Assembly (NCBI RefSeq): GCF_004365965.1
Contig: NZ_SOEB01000012.1
Span: 62,001-126,000, forward strand
Direction: 5' to 3'
Origin: Rhodovulum visakhapatnamense
GTDB taxonomy: Bacteria > Pseudomonadota > Alphaproteobacteria > Rhodobacterales > Rhodobacteraceae
Length of the DNA stretch: 64,000 bases
The notes beneath the pieces were generated by a model. The model was not told where the DNA came from. It saw nothing but the letters and a program-made list of their open reading frames with translations, and did no database searches. Made by a program: the position numbers and the translations under genes. Positions 56,899 to 64,000 of this stretch are shown one piece after another (position 1 is the first letter of the stretch; each line of letters begins with the position of its first letter).

Positions 56899-58991
56899 CG
56901 ACGCTGCCCACCACGATCACCGCCGGTTGCCCAAACGCGCTTGGCGCCCGATACGATGGCGAGGGCGTCAATTTCGCGATCTTCTCGGAACATGCCAGCC
57001 GGGTGTCGCTGTGCCTCTTCGACGAAACCGGCCGCACCGAGCTTGCCAATATCGACCTGCCCGAACGCACCCACCATGTCTGGCACGGCCGGATCGACGG
57101 GCTGCAGCCGGGCCAGCATTACGGCTATCGCATCTCGGGTCCCTACCATCCCGACCAGGGTCACCGCTTCAACCCCAACAAGCTTCTGGTCGATCCCTAT
57201 GCCCGGCGGATCTCGCGCCAGCCGCGCTGGCACGACGCGCTGATGGGCTATGAGGTCGGCGCGGCCCGGGCCGATCTCAGCTTCGATACGCGCGACAGCG
57301 CCCCCTATGCGCCGCGCTCGATCGTGGTGGCGCCGGCCACCGACTGGGGCGACGACGCGCCGCCCGCGACGCCGATGTCGGAAACGGTGATCTACGAGGC
57401 CCATGTCAAGGGCCTGACCTGTCGCCACCCCCGGCTGCACGCACCGGGCACGTTTCGCGCGCTGGCCTCGGAGCCGATGCTGGACCATCTGCGCCGCCTC
57501 GGCATCACCGCGATCGAGCTTTTGCCGGTGCAGGCCTTCCTCAACGACCGCTTTCTGGTCGAGAAGGGGCTGACGAATTACTGGGGCTACCAGACGCTGG
57601 CCTTCTTCGCCCCCGATCCCCGTTACATGGAAACCGGCGATATCGCCGAGTTCCAGCGGACGGTGGCGCGGCTGCATTCGGTGGGCATCGAGGTGCTGCT
57701 GGATGTGGTCTACAACCACACCTGCGAAGGCAACGAGATGGGGCCGACGCTGTCGTTTCGCGGCATCGACAATGCCAGCTATTACCGGCTGGCCGACGAC
57801 CGGCGCTATTACGTCAACGACACCGGCTGCGGCAATACGCTGAATACCGGCCATCCGATGGTGCTGCGGATGGTGATGGACAGCCTGCGCTACTGGGTCG
57901 AGACGATGCATGTGGACGGCTTCCGCTTCGATCTGGCGGCGACGCTGGGGCGGGGGCCGGGAGGGTTCGACCCCAATGCCGCGATCTTTCAGGCAATGCG
58001 GCAGGACCCGGTCCTGGCCCGGGTCAAGCTGATCGCCGAACCCTGGGATATCGGCCCGGGCGGCTATCAGCTGGGCGCCTTCCCGCCGCCCTTTTCCGAA
58101 TGGAACGACCGGTTCCGCGACGGGGTGCGGCGGTTCTGGCGCCGCGATCCGGGGCGGGTGCCGGATCTGGCGGCGCGGCTGATGGGCTCGGCGCCGCAAT
58201 TCGACCATTCGGGTCGTCCCGCGACCTCCAGCGTGAACCTGCTGACCGCCCATGACGGCTTCACGCTGATGGATGTGGTCAGCTACAACGACAAGCATAA
58301 CGAGGCCAATGGCGAGGACAATCGCGACGGCCATTCGGCGAACTATTCCGACAATATGGGCGTCGAGGGGCCCAGCACCGATCCGGCCGTGACCGCGGCC
58401 CGGGCGCAGCGTCGGCGCAACATGATGGCGACGCTGTTTCTCAGCCAGGGCGTGCCGATGATCCTTGCGGGCGACGAGATCGGCCATACCCAGCACGGCA
58501 ACAACAACGCCTATTGCCAGGACAACGCCACCGCCTGGGTCGACTGGCAGGGCGCCGACGACGCCTTTCTGGCCTTCACCGCGAAATGCATCGCCTTCCG
58601 CAAGGCGCACCCGATCCTGCGGCAAAAGCTGTTCCTGCATTCGCGCGAACGCGCGCTTGACGGCATCGAGGATCTGTTCTGGCGCCGCGCCGACGGCGCG
58701 CCGATGTGCCGGGCCGACTGGGAAGACCCCGAGCTGCGGCTTCTGGTGGTCGAGTTGCGCACCGCCTCGGGCACGCCGCCCTATGCCGCGCTGGAATACG
58801 CGATCGTCGCGGTCTTCAACGCGGGCGAGGCGGTCGAGGTCACGGTGCCCGACGCGCCCGAGGGCCAGGTCTGGAGCCTGCATCTGGACAGCTCGCGCCC
58901 CGATCTGGCGCCCGAGCCGGTCGAGGGCAGCTTCCAGATGCCCGCCGAGGCCGTGGCGGTTCTGGTGCTGGAAGAGGAGCAGCCGGTTTGA
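56895..58991 (+). CDS. glgX: Glycogen debranching enzyme GlgX
   Basis: A 698-residue GH13 isoamylase-type enzyme that removes the short branches left by phosphorylase. N-terminal CBM48 (GVNFAIFSEHASRVSLCLFD), then the barrel: EVLLDVVYNHTCEGNEMGPT, nucleophile DGFRFDLAATLGRG, acid/base LIAEPWDIGPGGYQLGAFP, and LTAHDGFTLMDVVSYNDKHN. The start overlaps the glgA stop; the TTGA at the end overlaps malQ. Confidence 0.95.
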   Translation: MTTLPTTITAGCPNALGARYDGEGVNFAIFSEHASRVSLCLFDETGRTELANIDLPERTHHVWHGRIDGLQPGQHYGYRISGPYHPDQGHRFNPNKLLVDPYARRISRQPRWHDALMGYEVGAARADLSFDTRDSAPYAPRSIVVAPATDWGDDAPPATPMSETVIYEAHVKGLTCRHPRLHAPGTFRALASEPMLDHLRRLGITAIELLPVQAFLNDRFLVEKGLTNYWGYQTLAFFAPDPRYMETGDIAEFQRTVARLHSVGIEVLLDVVYNHTCEGNEMGPTLSFRGIDNASYYRLADDRRYYVNDTGCGNTLNTGHPMVLRMVMDSLRYWVETMHVDGFRFDLAATLGRGPGGFDPNAAIFQAMRQDPVLARVKLIAEPWDIGPGGYQLGAFPPPFSEWNDRFRDGVRRFWRRDPGRVPDLAARLMGSAPQFDHSGRPATSSVNLLTAHDGFTLMDVVSYNDKHNEANGEDNRDGHSANYSDNMGVEGPSTDPAVTAARAQRRRNMMATLFLSQGVPMILAGDEIGHTQHGNNNAYCQDNATAWVDWQGADDAFLAFTAKCIAFRKAHPILRQKLFLHSRERALDGIEDLFWRRADGAPMCRADWEDPELRLLVVELRTASGTPPYAALEYAIVAVFNAGEAVEVTVPDAPEGQVWSLHLDSSRPDLAPEPVEGSFQMPAEAVAVLVLEEEQPV

Positions 58992-60844
58992 CCGCTCTGG
59001 CCGTTCTGGCGCAGGCGGCCGGTCTGCTGCCGGTCTATCGCGACCTGACAGGCACCGAGCGCGAGACCCTGCCGGAGACCGCGCAGGCCCTGCTGGCCGC
59101 GATGGGACTGCCCGCCGCGACCGAGGCCGAGGCGGCCGAAACGCTGGCCGCATTCGAGGCTATGCGGGCGGGCCGCGTGCTGCCCGACTGGCTGGTCGCG
59201 GCCGAGGGCATGGCCCCCGAGCTGACCGTTCCGGCCGAGTGGCGGATCGAGCTTGAGACCGGCGGGCTGATCGAGGGCCGTGCGGAGGATCCGTTGCCCG
59301 CGCTGCCGCTGGGCATTCACCGGCTGGTCTCGGTCGGCCAGACGACCACCTTGCTGGCGGCGCCCCCCGCGCTGCCTCTGCCCGAGCGCGGTTGGGGCGT
59401 CGTGCTGCCGCTGTACGGGCTGCGCGATGCGGCCACCGGCGGGCTTGGCGATTATGCCGATCTGGCCAGGGCGGTGGCGGGGCTTGGCGGGCTTGGCGCG
59501 GGCTTTGTCGGCATCAACCCGATCCATGCGGGCTTTCCGACCGATCCGCGCGCGATCAGCCCCTATTCGCCCTCCAGCCGCCGCCGCTTCAACGTGGCCC
59601 ATCTGGCGGTGCCGGGCGAGGGCACGCAGGCGGGCGGCGATCTGGTGGACTATCCCGGCGCCATCGCCGCGCGGATGGCGGCGCTGCGCGCGGTCTTCGC
59701 CGGTCTCGATGCGGACACGCTGGCCGCGTGCCGCAGGGCGGCCTGCGGTGCCGATCTGGACCGCTTCGCGTTGCATCAGGCGCTGGCCGACCGGTTCGGT
59801 CCCTACTGGCCCGACTGGCCCGCCGAGTATCGCAGCCCCGACAGCCCGGCCACGCGTCGCTTCGCCGCCGAGAATGCCGAGGCGGTCGCCTTCCATCTCT
59901 GGCTGCAGCTTCAGGCCGAGGGCCAGCTCGACCGGGTCCGCGCCGCAGCGCAGGCGGCGGGGATGGCGCAGGGGCTGTATCTGGACCTGGCGGTCGGAAC
60001 CCATCCGGGCGGGGCCGAGACCTGGGCCGATCCGGGGCTTTTCGCGCAAGGGGTCTCGCTGGGCGCGCCGCCCGACGCCTTCGCGCCGCAGGGGCAAAGC
60101 TGGGGGCTGGCACCCATGGTGCCCGGCGCGCTGGCCGCGCGCGGCTTCCGCCCGCTGGCCGAGATCCTGCGCGCCCAGTTGCGGTTCGCCGGGCTCTTGC
60201 GGATCGACCATATCCTTGGCTTCGAGCGCACCTTCTGGGTGCCCGAAGGGGGCGCGCCGGGGGGCTACGTGCGAATGCCGCGCGCGGCCCTTCTGGCGGT
60301 GGCACGGATCGAGGCGGCGCGGGCGGGGGCCGTGATCGTGGGCGAGGATCTGGGCAATGTGCCCGAGGGGCTGCGCGAGGATCTGGCGGCCTCGGGGCTT
60401 CTGGGCTGTCGGCTGGCGATGTTCGACACCGATCCTGGGTCTTGGCCCGAGCCGGTGCTGGGCAGTTTCGGCAGCCACGATCTGCCGCCCTTCGCCGCCT
60501 GGGGGGCGGGGCGCGACATAGACTGGCATCTCAGGCTTGGCCATATCCCGCCCGACCGCGCCGAGGCCCTGAGGACCGCGCGCGCGGGGCAGGCGCAGGC
60601 GCTGAGCGTGCGGTCGGGCGGGGTCGGGGTCGATGCCCTGCATGCGGCACTGGCGGCAAGTCCAGCCCGGCTGGTGGCGTTGCAGGTCGAGGACATGCTT
60701 GGGGCGACCGAACAGGCCAACCTGCCCGGCACCGTCGACAGCCACCCCAACTGGCGCCGCCGGATCGGTCCGGGGGCCGCCGATCTGGCAGAGTGCGAGC
60801 CGGTCCAGCGCGCGGCCCAGATCATGGTACGTGCCGGGCGTTGA
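58988..60844 (+). CDS. malQ: 4-alpha-glucanotransferase (amylomaltase)
   Basis: A 618-residue GH77 enzyme that disproportionates the maltodextrins released by GlgX. Motifs: INPIHAGFPTDPRAISPYSP, nucleophile Asp in LLRIDHILGFERTFWVPEGG, acid/base Glu in IVGEDLGNVPEGL, and third Asp in GSFGSHDLPPFAAWG. The start is taken as TTG at 58988 because it overlaps the glgX stop and gives a family-like N-terminus; no ATG occurs before residue 38. Last gene of the glycogen operon. The first 100 residues are divergent, as usual for Rhodobacteraceae. Confidence 0.92.
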   Translation: MTALAVLAQAAGLLPVYRDLTGTERETLPETAQALLAAMGLPAATEAEAAETLAAFEAMRAGRVLPDWLVAAEGMAPELTVPAEWRIELETGGLIEGRAEDPLPALPLGIHRLVSVGQTTTLLAAPPALPLPERGWGVVLPLYGLRDAATGGLGDYADLARAVAGLGGLGAGFVGINPIHAGFPTDPRAISPYSPSSRRRFNVAHLAVPGEGTQAGGDLVDYPGAIAARMAALRAVFAGLDADTLAACRRAACGADLDRFALHQALADRFGPYWPDWPAEYRSPDSPATRRFAAENAEAVAFHLWLQLQAEGQLDRVRAAAQAAGMAQGLYLDLAVGTHPGGAETWADPGLFAQGVSLGAPPDAFAPQGQSWGLAPMVPGALAARGFRPLAEILRAQLRFAGLLRIDHILGFERTFWVPEGGAPGGYVRMPRAALLAVARIEAARAGAVIVGEDLGNVPEGLREDLAASGLLGCRLAMFDTDPGSWPEPVLGSFGSHDLPPFAAWGAGRDIDWHLRLGHIPPDRAEALRTARAGQAQALSVRSGGVGVDALHAALAASPARLVALQVEDMLGATEQANLPGTVDSHPNWRRRIGPGAADLAECEPVQRAAQIMVRAGR

Positions 60845-61408
60845 GGCCCGTCGACGGCACGCGGTGGGTCGGTCGCGCGGAGGCGCGACAAGGACGATGC
60901 GGCACCGCGTGACGGACAAGGTCGACATCGTGCCGGAGGGCGGATCGGGACCACGGCCGGGCTGGCGGGGGCATCGCACCCCGCGTCCCGGTCATCGACA
61001 AGGCCGGTCGGCCGGATGGCACCCTGACCCGGAGGGCGGCGGACGGGACCTGAACCCCGGCCTATGGATCTGTTGCGAAGGCCGCAGGTCCGCCACAACC
61101 TCCTCGGCTCGGCTCGGCTCGGCTCGGCTCGGCTCGGCTCGGCTCGGCTCGGCTCGGCTCGGCTCGGCTCGGCTCGGCCCGGCCCGGCCCGTGGCCCCGC
61201 CGAAGACGGCCCGGCGGCGTATTGTGGCCTCACACCGTTCGGCCTGCTCTGCCCGTCGAAACGTCCGGCATTCGCTCCGCGGCCCGGAGTTCCGCTTCAC
61301 TAGCCCTCCGAGGCGCAGACGATGTCCGGCGGGGCGATCCGGGACCGGGGCGCGAAGCCCCGGGCAAGGCGGAGGCAGGGCCTGTCGCCATGGACGGGCC
61401 GGGGTCGG
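60845..61408. other. Intergenic region with pentanucleotide repeat
   Basis: A 564-bp stretch between convergent malQ and the ClpP-like gene. It contains the CTCGG repeat at 61103-61191. No gene or RNA is recognised on either strand; open frames through the repeat are low-complexity artefacts. Confidence 0.5.
61103..61191. repeat. (CTCGG)15 microsatellite
   Basis: Fifteen perfect CTCGG units from 61103 to 61177, followed by two CCCGG units and CCCG. Five-base units of this length are prone to slippage. Confidence 0.95.
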
Positions 61409-62146
61409 CTAGTCGTCCGAGGTCACCAGCCGGAACTCGACCAGTTCCTGCCGGTCGAGGATGTAGATTTCGCCGGGAGGCGTGCGCATCGCGGGTTCCA
61501 GCAGGGCGGGGTCGATGCCCATGGCCCGCAGATGCGCCATGACCTCGGCCTGTCCGCGCTGGATGTCGTTGACGGCCATGAAGGCGGGCAGGAAGGTGTT
61601 CTCGCCGAAATAGTGCTGGTGCACGCCAAGGCGGCCGCCTTGGGCCACCGTCCGCTCGACCCCGCCGGCGAAGATATAGGGACAGGCCGAAAAACAGATC
61701 GCGCCGTCGGCAACCCCGGTGTCGATCTCGCGCTCGCGCAGCTCGCGGCCGATGGCCAGCGCGTCCCGAACCGAACCGCCCGTGCTGTCGAGATTGACGA
61801 TACGGACCGGTTCACCAGCCTCAGACCGCAGGGACAGCTCCTGGGCCATGCGCTCGGCGTCGCCCGGTGCGATCTGGCCCGAGACGTTCAGGCGGTCGCC
61901 GGTTCCATCGAAGGCAAGCCGGTCTGCCATGGGGCGTCCGCGCGGCGCGTCGGGACCGGCCGGGTGGCGATCGGGGACATAGGGGCGCACCGACGGATCT
62001 GCGGACCCCGGAGAAACCCCCGGCCTTGGAACGACTGAAACCAGATCGATGGCGACAAGAAGGGCCGCGATGCCCGCCTGCACCGCGAGAACGGCCAGGA
62101 TCGCCCGGCGCAGGCCACGCGCGGAGGACGGCTGCGTGTCGTCCAT
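61409..62146 (-). CDS. Membrane-anchored ClpP/crotonase-like protein
   Basis: A 245-residue protein with one N-terminal membrane helix (about 14-34, AILAVLAVQAGIAALLVAI) and a C-terminal domain outside the cytosol. That domain has the ClpP/SDH-like layout: VSGQIAPGDAERMAQEL, VRIVNLDSTGGSVRDALAIG (oxyanion-type loop) and AICFSACPYIFAGGVERTV, with Ser before Ala-Cys at the usual nucleophile position, and GRLGVHQHYFGEN with His. It belongs to the predicted periplasmic COG3904-type group. Protease activity is unproven. It begins 3 bp after the stop of a membrane coiled-coil gene, so the two are an operon. Confidence 0.75.
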   Translation of the reverse strand: MDDTQPSSARGLRRAILAVLAVQAGIAALLVAIDLVSVVPRPGVSPGSADPSVRPYVPDRHPAGPDAPRGRPMADRLAFDGTGDRLNVSGQIAPGDAERMAQELSLRSEAGEPVRIVNLDSTGGSVRDALAIGRELREREIDTGVADGAICFSACPYIFAGGVERTVAQGGRLGVHQHYFGENTFLPAFMAVNDIQRGQAEVMAHLRAMGIDPALLEPAMRTPPGEIYILDRQELVEFRLVTSDD

Positions 62147-62149
62147 CGG

Positions 62150-63478
62150 CTACTCCGCCCCCCTGACCGGAACGGGCTTCGGCCGTGTCAGGTCGCTGGC
62201 GCCGGGGGCGGGTGCGGCCCGGTCGTCCAGCCCCAGCGCGCGCGCGGCCTCGATCGCGGCGCGCAGCTCGGCCACCGTCATCGTTTCCTGCAGGGCGCTG
62301 ACGCCCCGGCTTGTCCGGATCGCCTGATGCGTGACCATGAGGATGAAGACCAGAACGCCCGGCAACAGGTCGATGGCGATGGCGCCCGCCCAGGAGGGCA
62401 CGAAATTCCCGGCATAGCGGATGACCGCGTCGGCGGCCGAGAGGGGCGTGTATTCGACCTCGGCCGGTTCCGGGCGGGTGGCGACCTCGGTGGCGGCGGC
62501 CTCCAGCGTGTCGGCCCGGTCGCGAAGCGCCTGCAGCACCGAGGCGATGGTGGCCTCCTGCGACTGGCGCCCGAGGGCGGAACCGGCATCCAGCGTGGGC
62601 AGGACGACCGAGTCGCGCAGATCGCCCGCCGCGCGCACGACCAGGGGCGCGGCGTTCAGCTGGCGCAGGCGCGCCACGATCCCCGAAAGCCGCACCGCCT
62701 CTTCCGAGAACAGCAGCGACCGGTTCTCGACGGCGCCCGCCTGAACGGTCAGCGCGCGCATCCGGCTGAGGATCGCATTGCCCTCGGCGAAGGCCTCTTC
62801 GACGGCACGGCCCTGGCCTGCGATCTGGTCCTCGAGCGCGGCCAGTTCCGCCGCCTTCTGGGTCAGGATGCGGAACACCGCGCCGCGCCCGGCAAGGCCC
62901 GACAGGTTGCCGCCCTCTTCCTGATCGGAGAGGGTCTCGAAACTGGCGCGCACCCGCGCGACGTCCCGCGACAGGCTCTGGCCCGCGATGGTGTTCGCAT
63001 GGGTGCGTTCCAGCGCGACCTGATAGTCCTGCACCGTATGGGCCAGGTGCTGTTCCACCGCCGCCGCGCCTGCCAGCGCCGCCGCATTCAGCCAGGACGA
63101 CATCGCGATGATCGCCACACAACCCAGGCCCATCGACAGCAGCAATCCCGTCCGCGACGCGGCGCTTCGCATCGCGGGCAGCAGGCGCATCATGTAGGTC
63201 CAGAAGACGAAGATCGCGACCGAGACCGCCAGCGAATAGGCAAGTGCCGCGAAAGTCGTCCAGGCGCCGCTGTCATCGAGCAGCGAGCGCACGCCGATAT
63301 AGGTGTAGATCCCCGAGGCCGCCGCCAGAACGCCAAGCGCCACGCCGGTAAAGCTGTCGAGCCAGGCGAGGTGTCCGGCCAATTCGCGCGCATGCTGGGC
63401 CGTGTCGCGGGGGGGCTCTGCGGGGCCGGGGCCTGTGTCGAGGCCTGTGTCGAGGTCCGTGTCGGGCGAACGTGTCAC
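62150..63478 (-). CDS. Membrane protein with coiled-coil, unknown function
   Basis: A 442-residue protein of no recognised family. Acidic/Pro-rich start, then three or four helices in residues about 40-135 (FTGVALGVLAAASGIYTYIG; LAYSLAVSVAIFVFWTYMM; LLLSMGLGCVAIIAMSSWLN). A large central region (about 140-335) is rich in Ala, Glu, Arg and Gln and looks helical or coiled-coil (LTQKAAELAALEDQIAGQGR). A last helix lies at about 370-392 (WAGAIAIDLLPGVLVFILMV), then a Pro-rich tail. The next gene, 3 bp away, is a ClpP-like membrane protein; a joint envelope role is inferred. Confidence 0.7.
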   Translation of the reverse strand: MTRSPDTDLDTGLDTGPGPAEPPRDTAQHARELAGHLAWLDSFTGVALGVLAAASGIYTYIGVRSLLDDSGAWTTFAALAYSLAVSVAIFVFWTYMMRLLPAMRSAASRTGLLLSMGLGCVAIIAMSSWLNAAALAGAAAVEQHLAHTVQDYQVALERTHANTIAGQSLSRDVARVRASFETLSDQEEGGNLSGLAGRGAVFRILTQKAAELAALEDQIAGQGRAVEEAFAEGNAILSRMRALTVQAGAVENRSLLFSEEAVRLSGIVARLRQLNAAPLVVRAAGDLRDSVVLPTLDAGSALGRQSQEATIASVLQALRDRADTLEAAATEVATRPEPAEVEYTPLSAADAVIRYAGNFVPSWAGAIAIDLLPGVLVFILMVTHQAIRTSRGVSALQETMTVAELRAAIEAARALGLDDRAAPAPGASDLTRPKPVPVRGAE

Positions 63479-63490
63479 AAAGCAATCCTT

Positions 63491-63820
63491 TCAAGAGGCG
63501 ACGCAGAGACCATATAGGGCGTAAACCGCTCGGCGCAGGATGCGAAAGCCGGGTCCGGCGGCGGCGGCGGAGGCCGCATCGGCCGGTCCGGTCTCGACCG
63601 AGGCGACCCGCGCGGCGGCGGGGCCGTGGCCAAGCGCCTCGACCAGATCCGCCACCGCCCCGGCAGACCCCGAGACCCAGGCCTCGACGCTGCCATCGGC
63701 GGCATTGCGCCCCCGGCCGCTGAGGCCCAGATTTTCGGCGGGGGCTTGGGTCCAGTCGCGAAACCCCACGCCTTGCACGTGGCCGGTGACGCGAAGGCGG
63801 ATGCTGGTGAGCTCGGTCAT
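63491..63820 (-). CDS. acyP: Acylphosphatase
   Basis: A 109-residue acylphosphatase that hydrolyses carboxyl-phosphate bonds. RLRVTGHVQGVGFRDWTQAP carries the phosphate-binding GxVQGVGFR with the catalytic Arg, and GRGRNAADGSVEAWVSG supplies the catalytic Asn. The family normally ends just after GFRI(L)RR; here about 14 extra residues (AVYALYGLCVAS) run on, so the original stop may have been lost. It lies 12 bp before the membrane coiled-coil gene, in the same direction, and may belong to its operon. Confidence 0.88.
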   Translation of the reverse strand: MTELTSIRLRVTGHVQGVGFRDWTQAPAENLGLSGRGRNAADGSVEAWVSGSAGAVADLVEALGHGPAAARVASVETGPADAASAAAAGPGFRILRRAVYALYGLCVAS

Positions 63821-63874
63821 GTCGGCCTTCCTGTCCTCGAAAGGGGTAGGGCGGGCAGGCGTCCTGCCCAGGGC

Positions 63875-64000
63875 TCAGGGAAGCTTCAGGAAGGCTTCGG
63901 CCGCCTCGATGACCGCGCGGATCTTGTCCTGATGCAAGACCAGATACCCCAGCCCGGCCGGAACGCCCCAGTCGATGGCTTTGTCGGTGGCCCGATCCAG
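63875..64000 (-). CDS. Partial gene, 3' end only
   Basis: The last 41 codons of a reverse-strand gene that continues past the window end, terminating at TGA 63875-63877 (…GLGYLVLHQDKIRAVIEAAE then AFLKLP). The sequence is too short to name. It lies 54 bp upstream of the acylphosphatase. Confidence 0.55.
   Translation of the reverse strand: MDRATDKAIDWGVPAGLGYLVLHQDKIRAVIEAAEAFLKLP

Noticed and set aside
61103-61191. Open frames through the CTCGG repeat (LGSAR- or SRAEP-type peptides)
   Set aside because: The peptides are only the translated repeat and have no flanking conserved sequence or ribosome site.

Overview
The window is a GC-rich chromosomal segment of an alphaproteobacterium. It is most likely a member of the Rhodobacteraceae (Rhodovulum/Rhodobacter-like), judging from codon use, tight ATGA-type operon overlaps, a class A RNase P RNA, the ModE/Mop/DUF2478 molybdenum set and a VPEID-CTERM-like sorting tag. 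No tool or search was run; family names come from recognised motifs.

Layout. 0-6 kb is housekeeping: purU (reverse), gatC-gatA, an Excalibur lipoprotein, an AmpD-like amidase, rnpB, a TerB-like DUF533 protein and rpmG. 6-7.5 kb is a scar: a chimeric FecCD permease remnant beside a dead IS5-type element that abuts a piece of a dead IS481-type element. 7.5-17.4 kb holds a GH25 lysozyme lipoprotein and an iron-siderophore module: a five-gene exbB/exbD/exbD2/tonB operon faces a binding-protein-dependent siderophore ABC transporter, followed by a DUF2218 gene and a TonB-dependent receptor. The second ExbD has Asn where the proton-carrying Asp is expected.

17.7-21.2 kb is a molybdenum module: DUF2478, ModE, TrmO and Mop, with ModE-box-like inverted repeats in front of DUF2478, mop and, more weakly, trmO. 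A decayed IS481 element carrying short palindromic repeats lies inside it. 21.2-25.6 kb is an RND efflux pump with its adaptor. 25.8-28 kb is a decaying Sit-type Mn/Fe transporter locus (sitA fragment, frameshifted sitB, a sitC/D fusion with a stop codon, and a Mur/Fur gene without a normal start). Two HNH-type proteins follow.

30.1-36.5 kb is a peptide/opine-type ABC operon (binding-protein gene frameshifted) with an IclR regulator. 36.8-41.1 kb carries a lysine 2,3-aminomutase and a three-gene HcnCAB-like amino-acid/opine dehydrogenase. 41.2-44.8 kb has a 60-residue exosortase-type tag protein and a large multidomain extracellular protein that has a candidate Cys-Gln thioester domain and one in-frame stop. 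45.3-49 kb holds a hybrid sensor kinase and a UDP-glucuronate decarboxylase-like enzyme. 49.6-60.8 kb is a complete glycogen operon glgP-glgB-glgC-glgA-glgX-malQ with translational coupling. The end contains a (CTCGG)15 repeat, a membrane-anchored ClpP-like protein next to an unknown membrane coiled-coil protein, an acylphosphatase and the 3' end of an unrecognised gene.

The strongest leads are the Asp-to-Asn ExbD pair, the molybdenum operators including one near trmO, the thioester-domain protein beside a VPEID-type tag protein, the short palindromic repeat family inside IS elements, and the membrane ClpP-like/coiled-coil pair.
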